DNA of 15,646 nt from AG41 sp965653495. GTDB taxonomy: Bacteria; Gemmatimonadota; Gemmatimonadetes; Gemmatimonadales; GWC2-71-9. The DNA lies in assembly GCA_965653495.1 (NCBI GenBank), contig CBFHAJ010000089.1:1-15646 (forward strand). Reading direction: 5' to 3'. This document shows, piece after piece, positions 7,499 through 13,811 of this stretch; within the stretch, counting starts at the first letter, position 1, and the number at the start of each line of letters is the position of its first letter. The position numbers and the translations under genes are program-made. The notes under the pieces were generated by a model. It ran no database searches and was not told the DNA's origin. It worked only from the letters and a program-made list of their open reading frames with translations.

Positions 7499-8050
7499 CT
7501 ACACCGGGCGGAACAGCTCCTCGAGCTCGAGCACGAGTGGGTGTGCGGCACCGTCAGGATGCCATGTCAAGCGTTCGCGCTCGATCTGCGGGAATTCCGC
7601 CGCGGGCGTCCAGATTTCGACTTGACGCTCGTCGCCATCCACGATCCAGTAGAGTGGCACGCCGGCGTCCTGGTAGCGCCGCCGCTTGACGAAGCGGTCG
7701 GCGCGCGCTGTGGTGGGACTCAGCACTTCCCCGACCAGCAGCAAAGTCCGCATCTGCTTCCAATCCGTGGTGCGCACCTCCTCGCGCGCGACCACAAAGA
7801 CATCGGGCTGGACCAGCACATCCTTTCGTCCCCAGGAGATGTCGGCCGGGGACACGAGGACTACGCCTTTGGAGTCGCGTCCGAGGTAGTTACTGAGGGC
7901 GACAACAAGCCGGGTGACGATCAGTTGGTGGGACGCTCGCGGCGCCGGGGTCACGAGCAGCTCCCCGTGGACGACCTCGTAGCGGTTGCCGTCGTCGGGA
8001 AGCGCCCGGACCATGTCCGCGGTCCAGTAGATCGGGGCGGCCATGCCCAT
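7499..8050 (-). CDS. Uma2-family protein (DUF820, PD-(D/E)XK-like nuclease fold)
   Basis: A 183-residue protein of the Uma2/DUF820 family, which has a restriction-endonuclease-like fold; its biological role is poorly known and it is often abundant in cyanobacteria and soil bacteria. Visible family marks are the beginning (Y-T-ADMVRALPDDGNRYEVVHGELLV, in pieces), P-ASHQ, the VQPDVFVV strand with the acidic Asp, the Glu in LLLVGEVLSP, and K-RRYQDAGVPLYWIVD followed by VEIW. The ATG at 8050 is chosen because GGAG lies 8 nt upstream (8059-8062) and the homology begins there. The open frame extends to 8383, but that stretch is proline-rich and is the antisense of an RCC1-like fragment, so it is not coding. 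It is convergent with the GH30 gene, 4 nt between stops. The family is confident; a nuclease activity is inferred from fold only. Confidence 0.88.
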   Translation of the reverse strand: MGMAAPIYWTADMVRALPDDGNRYEVVHGELLVTPAPRASHQLIVTRLVVALSNYLGRDSKGVVLVSPADISWGRKDVLVQPDVFVVAREEVRTTDWKQMRTLLLVGEVLSPTTARADRFVKRRRYQDAGVPLYWIVDGDERQVEIWTPAAEFPQIERERLTWHPDGAAHPLVLELEELFRPV

Positions 8051-8149
8051 AGTATCGGCTCCGGGAGAAGGAGACGGCAAGGGCGCATCGCCAAGCAAAT
8101 TCGTGTGGGCGATGCAGTTTGCCGTCACCCCTTTCATGCAACCAGTATC

Positions 8150-8486
8150 GAAAACAGCGCCAGTCGCCGTCTCCGGCGGGCTCACCTTTTCCACGCTCAG
8201 CGCCAGCAGTGCGTCCACTTGCGGGGTCATCACTGGGGGCAGCGCGGTTTGCTGGGGCGCCGGCGGCGGAGGCTGATTGGGCGACGGCGACACGGTCTCG
8301 ACAACGACGCCCGTTTGGGTGTCCGGCGGGCTCACATTTACGGCGGTGAGTGCCGGTCTTGAGAGTGGGACGAGTTGCGGCATGACGACCGAGCACGTGG
8401 CTTACTGCTGGGGCTCCAACTTCCACGGGCAACTTCGTAACGGGACCATGATGGACAGTTTCGTCCCCGTGCCCGTCGGACACTGA
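8150..8486 (+). pseudogene. RCC1-repeat protein, C-terminal remnant with internal stop
   Basis: One plus-strand frame reads as two successive RCC1-type repeats interrupted by a TGA at 8274-8276. Before the stop: PVAVSGGLTFSTLSA, TCGVI, SAVCWGAGGGG. After it: LGDGDTVSTTTPVWVSGGL, FTAVSAGL, SCGMTT, VAYCWGSNFHGQLRNGT and PVPVGH, ending at TGA 8484-8486. The conserved order SGGLTF-CG-CWG-(G)QLGDG-TPV is that of bacterial RCC1 (regulator of chromosome condensation) beta-propellers, often secreted. The two units are exactly 50 codons apart, and a single base change (CGA to TGA, for example) would explain the stop inside the GGGx-LGDG link. Complete proteins of this type normally have about seven repeats, so this is the tail end of a lost gene. 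The 5' part is gone or unrecognisable before about 8150. Nothing suggests it is expressed. Confidence 0.65.
8172..8335 (+). repeat. Direct repeat of 14 bp, 150 nt apart, within the RCC1 remnant
   Basis: TCCGGCGGGCTCAC occurs at 8172-8185 and 8322-8335. It encodes the SGGLT core of each RCC1 repeat. The 150-nt spacing equals one 50-residue repeat unit, which shows that the frame was once continuous through the stop at 8274. Confidence 0.75.
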
Positions 8487-8497
8487 GCGCAGCTAGG

Positions 8498-9529
8498 TCA
8501 CTGCCTCGCCGCCCACGCGAGCCCGTCGGGCCGGCCGCCAGCGCCGATGCGCCCGACCACCGTCAGCGTCGCCACGTCGATCACCGCCACTGAGTCATCC
8601 GGCGTGCATGCCACGTACGCGCGCGCCCCGTCCGGCTGCAGCACGATCCCTGCCGCGCCGTGGCCGACCAGCACACGCTTCTCAATGGCCCCGGTCAACC
8701 TGCGCAGTACGGTCACCTCCGGGCCCGACAGCGTCGACACGAACGCCAACTTGCCGTCCGGCGTGAACTTCAGCCGGTTGGCGCCCTTCAAGTCGACGAC
8801 CAGCGTCCCGCGCAGGCGCTTCTTGTCCAGGTCGAGGAGCGAGATCGTCCCGTCCTGCGCGTTCGCCACCCACGCCTCGTGGCCATCGGGCGAAACGTCG
8901 ATTCCCTCGGCGCCGCGGTCCACCGGGATCACCGTTTCCACCCACTCGACTCGCTGGGCGCCCGAGCCTGGCAACGTAACTGTCCGCGCCTCCGCGACCG
9001 TGACGGTCGCGGAGCTGACGTTGGTCGTGACGACGCGTTTGCCGTCTTCGGACACCACGAGCATGTGAGTGCGGTCCTGGCCGGTGCCGAGCACCCAGTC
9101 CACCGCGTGCGCCTCGGGGTCGTAACGCCCGATCACCTTGGCCCCCTCCGCCGTGAACCAGATTTTCCCACCGGCCACCGCCAGTCCGTGCGGGCCCGTG
9201 AGCGCGCCGAGGTCGATGGCGGGGAGGGCCTGCTGGCGGACCAGGTCGACCGGTGTCAGCGTGTGGTACGCGCCGAAGCCGTAGTTCGAGACGTACGCCG
9301 TCCGCCCGTCCGGTGTCGCGATCACTTCGTGGGGGTCAGGCCCCACCGGCACCCGCGCCACCACCGCGAGCGTGGTCGGATCGACGATCGCCAGGGTCGG
9401 CTCGGCCTTGCTGAGGACGAGCAGCGCGCGCGCCGGCGTGGCACTCGCGACGGATTGTTGGGCGAGGGCGAGTATTGGGGCCAGCAGCAGGATGCCGCCG
9501 AGCGTGAGGTCACGTGCGGAGCGGAGCAT
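8498..9529 (-). CDS. Exported YVTN/YncE-family beta-propeller protein
   Basis: A 343-residue protein with a signal peptide (MLRSARDLTLGGILLLAPIL, cleaved after ALAQ) and repeated propeller blades: LAIVDPTTLAVVARVPVG, DPHEVIATPDGRTAYVSNYG, AEGIDVSPDGHEAWVANAQD, LKFTPDGKLAFVSTLSG, GIVLQPDGARAYVACTPDD and a last VAVIDVATLTVVGRIGAGG with RPDGLAWA. The P-D-G-x-x-A-Y-V and V-D-x-x-x-x-x-V-V marks are those of YVTN/YncE-like proteins, usually periplasmic with unknown ligand. The start at 9529 is supported by GAGG 6 nt upstream (9536-9539) and by the signal peptide. The open frame reaches 9658, but that extension lies over the divergent lipoprotein gene. It is divergent from that lipoprotein and only distantly similar in pattern to the propeller at 1104-2162. 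The fold is confident, the function unknown. Confidence 0.87.
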   Translation of the reverse strand: MLRSARDLTLGGILLLAPILALAQQSVASATPARALLVLSKAEPTLAIVDPTTLAVVARVPVGPDPHEVIATPDGRTAYVSNYGFGAYHTLTPVDLVRQQALPAIDLGALTGPHGLAVAGGKIWFTAEGAKVIGRYDPEAHAVDWVLGTGQDRTHMLVVSEDGKRVVTTNVSSATVTVAEARTVTLPGSGAQRVEWVETVIPVDRGAEGIDVSPDGHEAWVANAQDGTISLLDLDKKRLRGTLVVDLKGANRLKFTPDGKLAFVSTLSGPEVTVLRRLTGAIEKRVLVGHGAAGIVLQPDGARAYVACTPDDSVAVIDVATLTVVGRIGAGGRPDGLAWAARQ

Positions 9530-9602
9530 GGGAATCCTCGCTGGAGACGGTGCGCGTCGAGCAATAATGCTGCAGTTTAGGTGATCGCGACAGGCGACCT
9601 CC
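9530..9602. promoter_or_regulatory. Divergent intergenic region, propeller / lipoprotein
   Basis: This gap of 73 bases must carry promoters for both neighbours unless they are read from elsewhere. The only AT-rich part is CAATAATGC near 9562-9570. AATAAT (9563-9568) could be a -10 for the plus-strand gene, and its complement CATTAT or TATTGC could serve the minus strand. No convincing -35 is visible for either. Confidence 0.25.
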
Positions 9603-10589
9603 ATGGCTCGTGTCGTTGCCGCCACTTCGATGCTCCTCGCGGCGCTGGCGTGCTCCAACGGGACGGGACCGTCGAGCAGCCTGCCCTTGAAGAACGTCGA
9701 TCAGCTTGCCGCCGAGCTCGACACCATCGACGCCGCCTTCACGTCCCCGCAACTCAAGAGTCTCAGCGCGCTCGCGCTGCCCATGCGCGACGCCGCCTTC
9801 GACATTCTGCACATGGACTCGTCCGTTCTGGGCAAGACGATCGAATGGGATCCCATTCCCGGGCGGGTGATCCTGACCACGCGCCCCGGAACGCCCGCGA
9901 ATGTGCTGCAGGTGACGCTCTACGAGCTCGACGCGACGGGACTGCCGGCGTCCCCCAAAGTCGAGATCGGCTACGCCTATCTGGAGCCGCTGAACCAATT
10001 CAATGGTGGCCGGACCGACAGCACCTCTCTACGCTTCACGGTGTTCACCTTGCCGCATCCGGGCGGCGCGGTGATTGTGGATTGGAACGTCTGGCGCCTG
10101 CCCGCCGACACCGCGTGTGGTCAGTGCGCGACCATTTATGCGGGAACCAACCCCGTAACGCCGGGCGGCAGGTTCATCTACCTGACCATCCCATACAGCG
10201 TACCTCAAGGCGGTGACGGAGCATTTTCGGGGAGCTCCTATGGCGCGGGCTTCTCGTTCGTCCACAGCGCGACTCTCCCGGGCCCGAGCTCCAACACCGC
10301 CACCGCGAGCTGGGCGTTCAGCTGGCAGGGCGACTCGATCCGCGCGGGCTCAGGCCCGCTGCATGCGAACGGGGGACAGCTGTTCGGCGACGCGGGGGTC
10401 CTGATCAACGGCGTCCCAGTGGCGACCGTGACGCGCGGCGCCTCCGGCACCAGCGCCGTCGACGCTCACGGCCTGGCGTTCCCCAATCCCAGCGACGTGC
10501 ACGTCCTCGGCAGGCTGTTCGATGTTCCGGCGGACATCACCGACTACATCGAGTGGCCGACGTTCGTGATTTTCTTCTGCGGGTGTTGA
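9603..10589 (+). CDS. Putative lipoprotein of unknown function
   Basis: A 328-residue protein with a lipoprotein-like signal: Arg3, a hydrophobic core, and ALAC with Cys17 followed by SNGTG, a small and flexible start typical of outer-membrane lipoproteins in this kind of organism. Residue -3 is Ala rather than the preferred Leu, so the lipobox is not ideal. After a helical region (about 30-75, VDQLAAELDTIDAAF and similar) the rest is beta-rich and full of Gly, Thr, Ser and Pro. Cys residues occur at CGQC (about 175-178) and in the terminal FFCGC. I recognise no family and no catalytic motif. The ATG at 9603 has AGG 8 nt upstream; the ATG at 9630 would leave almost no n-region. It is divergent from the propeller and convergent with the TonB-domain gene, with a run of 12 cytosines just past its stop. 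Possible roles, such as binding or structural, cannot be chosen. Confidence 0.75.
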   Translation: MARVVAATSMLLAALACSNGTGPSSSLPLKNVDQLAAELDTIDAAFTSPQLKSLSALALPMRDAAFDILHMDSSVLGKTIEWDPIPGRVILTTRPGTPANVLQVTLYELDATGLPASPKVEIGYAYLEPLNQFNGGRTDSTSLRFTVFTLPHPGGAVIVDWNVWRLPADTACGQCATIYAGTNPVTPGGRFIYLTIPYSVPQGGDGAFSGSSYGAGFSFVHSATLPGPSSNTATASWAFSWQGDSIRAGSGPLHANGGQLFGDAGVLINGVPVATVTRGASGTSAVDAHGLAFPNPSDVHVLGRLFDVPADITDYIEWPTFVIFFCGC

Positions 10590-10595
10590 GGAGCA

Positions 10596-10615
10596 GGAGG
10601 CCCCCCCCCCCCTCC
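10596..10615. repeat. C12 homopolymer flanked by a GGAGG/CCTCC inverted repeat
   Basis: Twelve consecutive cytosines occupy 10601-10612. GGAGG (10596-10600) is the reverse complement of CCTCC (10611-10615). The tract lies between two convergent stop codons (10589 and 10616). The stem could serve as a two-way transcription end, but there is no T-tract. Homopolymers of this length are prone to slippage and to sequencing error. Confidence 0.7.
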
Positions 10616-11449
10616 TCACTTGATGCTGTAATCGAGCGGTACTGTGACGAGTGCTCGAACCGCGCGTCCCTTCACGTGGGCCGGTCGAAACACGGCATGA
10701 AGCATGTAGTCACGCGCGGACTCCTCGAATCCGGTACTCGTTCGCTCGATCACCTTCACCGATCCAGGCTCCGCGTGGCCCACCGTGTCGATCACGGCCT
10801 GCACCTCGACGCGACCTTGCAGGCCCGCCTGCCGGAGTAAGGGCGGGTACGCGAGCGGCGGTGCGGACATGAGCACGGGACGTTCGTCGACATCATCCTC
10901 CGCGTAGATCTGCCCAGCGATCGGATTGGGCCCCTCGCGGCTTCCGCGAGGCGGACACGCCGCATCCACCTGCGGGATGTGACGCTCCAGTCCGCGTGCG
11001 TTGAAACGGATGACCTGTGGGGATCCGTGGGAGGGACGGATCTCGAGCCGCAGCTCCGGGCTGGACAACAGCTGCCGCAGGAACGCTCCCGGATCGGGCG
11101 CGAACGCGGACGTCGAGTCGGTCGAGCGGTTCCAGCGGGTCTCCTCAGGGGCCCGCGTGCCCAGTTGAATGGCGACCGGCGTCACGCCGTTGTCGTCCGA
11201 ATCCAGCGAGGATCCTGCGGACACAAACACGTCGAGCTCGTGTTCCCGACACCGTACGACCAGGGCCGGACGCACTTCGAAGACCGACGCCCGCACCGTG
11301 TTGAGGGCCAACAGCTCCAGTGTCAGGGTTGGCTGATTGGTCAGCTCCGTCACTTCCCAGGGGTCGGTCGCGGGCCGCTGCGTCACACGTTGCGCTTGCG
11401 CGGGCGATACGAGCAGCAGCAGGGCGATGGGGATCGGCAGCTTAGGCAT
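10616..11449 (-). CDS. Exported VasI/TagO-like protein with C-terminal TonB domain
   Basis: A 277-residue protein. Residues 1-20 (MPKLPIPIALLLLVSPAQAQ) are a signal peptide. Residues about 29-166 match the pattern of VasI/TagO, a type VI secretion-associated periplasmic protein: W-V near 31, LVVRC (63-67), DVFVSAG (73-79), a TRWNRSTDS segment (104-112), FLRQLL (123-128), a strand ending VIRFNARGLERHI (146-158) and a terminal Cys165, which may pair with Cys67. Residues about 195-277 are a TonB C-terminal domain: LAYPPLLRQAGLQGRVEVQ, the D-VGH turn, VKVIERTSTGFEESA, FRPAHVKGRAVRALVTVPLD. TonB domains normally pass energy to outer-membrane receptors, but here no N-terminal membrane anchor or proline-rich spanner is present, so this is likely periplasmic. 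No other type VI gene is in the window. AGGAGGG lies 8 nt before ATG 11449, which fixes the start. The TonB part is firm, the VasI part moderate. Confidence 0.82.
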   Translation of the reverse strand: MPKLPIPIALLLLVSPAQAQRVTQRPATDPWEVTELTNQPTLTLELLALNTVRASVFEVRPALVVRCREHELDVFVSAGSSLDSDDNGVTPVAIQLGTRAPEETRWNRSTDSTSAFAPDPGAFLRQLLSSPELRLEIRPSHGSPQVIRFNARGLERHIPQVDAACPPRGSREGPNPIAGQIYAEDDVDERPVLMSAPPLAYPPLLRQAGLQGRVEVQAVIDTVGHAEPGSVKVIERTSTGFEESARDYMLHAVFRPAHVKGRAVRALVTVPLDYSIK

Positions 11450-11585
11450 GACGGTAACCCTCCTGGCAGCTAGGGCGACCGGGTGCAGTAGAATAAGACC
11501 TAACGGCCGTGACCGCGAGTGGTTCCGGCCCGGGGGCTTGGCCAAGTACCGTTGAGGCTTCGTCTTGGGAGGCCGGTGTGCGGGC
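11450..11585. other. Intergenic region upstream of the TagO-TonB gene
   Basis: These 136 bases lie between two minus-strand genes. The start-proximal part holds a strong ribosome site, AGGAGGG on the minus strand (11458-11464). A minus-strand TATTCT near 11486-11491 could be a -10 for that gene, without a clear -35. The rest is GC-rich. CGGGC (11581-11585) and GCCCG (11591-11595) form a small hairpin across the acylase stop codon, without a T-tract. Confidence 0.35.
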
Positions 11586-13730
11586 TCAATGCCCGGGGTG
11601 ATACTCCCGCTCGCTATGCCCCGTGAGTTGCGTCCGGTAGAAATACACGTCGCGCAGATTCCCGGAGACATACCGTTCGATCTCGTCCCGAAAGTGAGGA
11701 CCGTCGCGGTTGCCGCTCTCCCCACCCGCCGTCACGGCGCGTGCGCGCACGCTGTCGCCGAACTCGACCACGGCCACGAAACTGTTGCCGTAGCTGCCGT
11801 ACCATTTCCTGGTGTTGGGGTAGGCCCTGGCCCCGAACGCCGCCAGCGAGCCCCACTGTGAGGCCGTGAACGGCACGGCGACGCTCGGTTGTGCGTCGTC
11901 GAAGCGCGACGCGATCCGGTCGTCGAGCCGTTGGAACCGGTTGATGTCGCCCCAGGGCGTCTGCCAGGTCCCGAAGTCGGCGCGGAGCGTATCGGTGGCC
12001 GCGACCAGCGCGTCGAGCAGCGCGTCGGGCGGCATGGCGTCCGCGTGGTCGACCCGACCCCCGCGCCGCAGCAGCTCGCGTCCCCAGAACACCGCCAGCG
12101 CGGTGGGGACCGACGCCGCTCCCCAGCGGTAGTCCCAGGCACGCAGCGCCGCGATCGGCTCCGCCAGCCGCGACTTGAGCGAATCACCCGCCGGCAATCC
12201 GTCATACGCCTGGAGCAGCGGGGGCAGCATCCGCTCGAACGCCGGCAGGTAGCTGTCGAATGCCGCCGCCGTGAGCGAGCTCATGGTCCAGTCACTCGCC
12301 CCCGAGAGCAGCCGCAGCGCGTGATAGCCCCGCGGCGTCTCCTCCGTCCCGGTTTCGACATAGCGCGGGAACGATTCGCGTCGCGGGCTATCGGGTCCGG
12401 CCGCGGACCAGGGCCAATTGTTCGAGTTATACACCCACCCCGACGCCGGATTGATCACGTTGGGCGTTTCGGCGATCGCGAGCACACCGTGATAATCCGT
12501 CGCCGGGTTGCTGCCATCCACGGGTTTGGTCCAGTCGAACGCCGTGTCGCGTCGCGGGATGTAGTTGGAATGGAAGTACGCGATGTTTCCCGAGGCGTCG
12601 GCGAAGATGGTGTTGTTGGACGAATTGGTGTGCAGGTCCATGATCTTCATGAACTCATGCAAGTCCTTCGCTTTGGTGCGGGAGTACGACTGGATCAACG
12701 CGTTCACCGGGTTCTGCATCAGGCTCACGCTCACCCAGCGCTCACCCGCCCGACGCACCACCGGTCCGTGCGCCGTGTAGTACACGGTGAACGTCTTGGG
12801 CGACAGGCCGCCGTCGGTCTTGAAGGGCACGGTGATGGTGCGGGTGATGACCGGCAGCTCGCGCGCGCCGTGCCGGTACAGGTACCGGCCGTTTCTCCTG
12901 GTGACGGTCTCGAGAAACTCGTCGATATTGTCCACGCCGCTCGACGTGTGCATCCAGCCGCACGTCGGGTTGAACCCCTGATAAATGAAGAACTGGCCCC
13001 AAGTGGCAGCGCCGTATGCATCGAGCCCGTCGTCACTCACCATCTGCAGCTCCGACCGGAAATAGAACGACGTATGCGGGTTGATCCACAGCAGCGCGTG
13101 ATGATCGTGGCTGAGCTTGGGCGCGATGGCGATGCCGTTCGAGCCGGGCTCGTCCGGAGGGGGGGGCCCGTCCCCCGTGCGGGGCGCGGGTGCGGAGTCG
13201 CCGCCGTAGAACGCCGCAAGGGCAGGGACGTCGATACGTTCGATGTCACCGCCGATCGAGCCTTCGGTGAACGACAGCGCCATCCAGGGCTCGAACCGTG
13301 TGATCACGCGCGGCTTCACCTCGGGGTGCGTATACAGATAGAAGTTCAGGCCGTCCGCGAAGGCGTCCATGAGCCGGCGCAGCCACGCGGGGCTCGCGCG
13401 GTAGCGCGCCTTGAGCGTGTCCGGGTCCATGAACAGCTTCTGGCGCAGGTCCTGGTACAGGACGCCCTCTCCCTCGGCCTCCGCGAGCCGGCCCAGGGAG
13501 TTGAGATAGTTCGTCTCGACCCGGTTGAAATCGTCTTCCGCCTGGGCGTACTCCGCGCCGAACACGGCGTCCGCGTCGGTCTTGCCGTACACGTGCGCAA
13601 TGCCCCAGTCGTCCCGGATGATCGTGACGTCACGCGCCTGGCGTTGCCACCGGGCCACGTCGGCGCGTTGGGCGGCGAGACCGGTGCCGAGGCCGAGCGC
13701 GATACTCGCGAGCAACACGACTCTGGTCAT
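11586..13730 (-). CDS. Penicillin-acylase-family Ntn hydrolase (acylase precursor)
   Basis: A 714-residue exported precursor. Enzymes of this family (penicillin G, cephalosporin, acyl-homoserine lactone and aculeacin acylases) hydrolyse amides in the periplasm or outside. They cut themselves into alpha and beta subunits so that a Ser becomes the N-terminal nucleophile. The signal peptide covers residues 1 to about 20 (MTRVVLLASIALGLGTGLAA). The alpha part starts with VTIIRDDWGIAHVYG and contains AQAEDDFNR and ADGLNFYL. The self-cleavage point fits DEPGSNGIAIAP, with Ser197 as nucleophile, right after a proline-rich linker. The beta part shows LLWINPHTSF, the NPT-GWMHTSSGVDN region, NNTIFADASGNIAYFH, IPRRD and the final GGESGNRDGPHFRDEI. 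Length (family about 700-850) and motifs are complete. ATG 13730 has GGAG 6 nt upstream (13737-13740). The substrate is unknown; signal-lactone or peptide-antibiotic deacylation is possible only by analogy. Confidence 0.9.
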   Translation of the reverse strand: MTRVVLLASIALGLGTGLAAQRADVARWQRQARDVTIIRDDWGIAHVYGKTDADAVFGAEYAQAEDDFNRVETNYLNSLGRLAEAEGEGVLYQDLRQKLFMDPDTLKARYRASPAWLRRLMDAFADGLNFYLYTHPEVKPRVITRFEPWMALSFTEGSIGGDIERIDVPALAAFYGGDSAPAPRTGDGPPPPDEPGSNGIAIAPKLSHDHHALLWINPHTSFYFRSELQMVSDDGLDAYGAATWGQFFIYQGFNPTCGWMHTSSGVDNIDEFLETVTRRNGRYLYRHGARELPVITRTITVPFKTDGGLSPKTFTVYYTAHGPVVRRAGERWVSVSLMQNPVNALIQSYSRTKAKDLHEFMKIMDLHTNSSNNTIFADASGNIAYFHSNYIPRRDTAFDWTKPVDGSNPATDYHGVLAIAETPNVINPASGWVYNSNNWPWSAAGPDSPRRESFPRYVETGTEETPRGYHALRLLSGASDWTMSSLTAAAFDSYLPAFERMLPPLLQAYDGLPAGDSLKSRLAEPIAALRAWDYRWGAASVPTALAVFWGRELLRRGGRVDHADAMPPDALLDALVAATDTLRADFGTWQTPWGDINRFQRLDDRIASRFDDAQPSVAVPFTASQWGSLAAFGARAYPNTRKWYGSYGNSFVAVVEFGDSVRARAVTAGGESGNRDGPHFRDEIERYVSGNLRDVYFYRTQLTGHSEREYHPGH
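13159..13166. repeat. G8 run in the acylase linker codons
   Basis: Eight guanines (eight cytosines in the coding strand) encode the Pro-Pro run just before the self-cleavage site of the acylase. A slip here would shift the frame upstream of the catalytic Ser and remove the whole beta subunit. No second frame continues the protein. Confidence 0.7.
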
Positions 13731-13757
13731 GTTGTGCTCCGCTCCCGTATCCTTATT

Positions 13758-13774
13758 ACTATTACTGTAGTAGT
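13758..13774. promoter_or_regulatory. 17-bp operator-like dyad between acylase and concanavalin-like gene
   Basis: ACTATTACTGTAGTAGT is a dyad about a central T in which seven of eight base pairs match. It sits in the only AT-rich part of an 81-base gap between divergent genes. The half-site TACTACA resembles, from memory, the TACA-type half-sites of BlaI/MecI/CopY-family repressors. TAATAA- and TATTAC-like -10 elements overlap it on both strands. The repressor identity is inference. Confidence 0.45.
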
Positions 13775-13811
13775 GTCCGTGTCGAGCCACATCCCACAGG
13801 GGAAACTACCC

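Larger units (their letters stand above)
8051..8497. other. Region between two minus-strand genes, mostly an RCC1 remnant
   Basis: This stretch of about 450 bases holds no intact gene. About 8051-8150 has nothing I recognise except the Uma2 ribosome site. From about 8150 to 8486 the plus strand carries degraded RCC1-type repeats (separate entry). The last 11 bases separate that remnant's stop from the stop of the YncE gene. Confidence 0.6.

Noticed and set aside
8274..8276. TGA read through as an amino acid (recoding) in the RCC1 fragment
   Set aside because: The fragment also lacks most of its repeats and any proper start, so decay is the simpler explanation; no recoding signal is visible.
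8051..8383. 111-residue N-terminal extension of the Uma2 protein
   Set aside because: Proline-rich, no family similarity, antisense to the RCC1 remnant; a good ribosome site and the family start are at 8050.
9530..9658. Longer start for the YVTN propeller at 9658
   Set aside because: It would overlap the divergent lipoprotein and bury the signal peptide; ATG 9529 has a well-placed ribosome site.
11450..11725. Longer start for the TagO-TonB protein at 11725
   Set aside because: The extension is Arg/Pro-rich, overlaps the acylase gene and lacks a signal peptide; AGGAGGG fixes the start at 11449.
11889..13811. Long plus-strand open frame (joined to the real gene at 13812)
   Set aside because: It is the antisense of the acylase, whose motifs are clear; the product is Arg/Val-rich with no domain, and the real start with signal peptide and ribosome site is at 13812.
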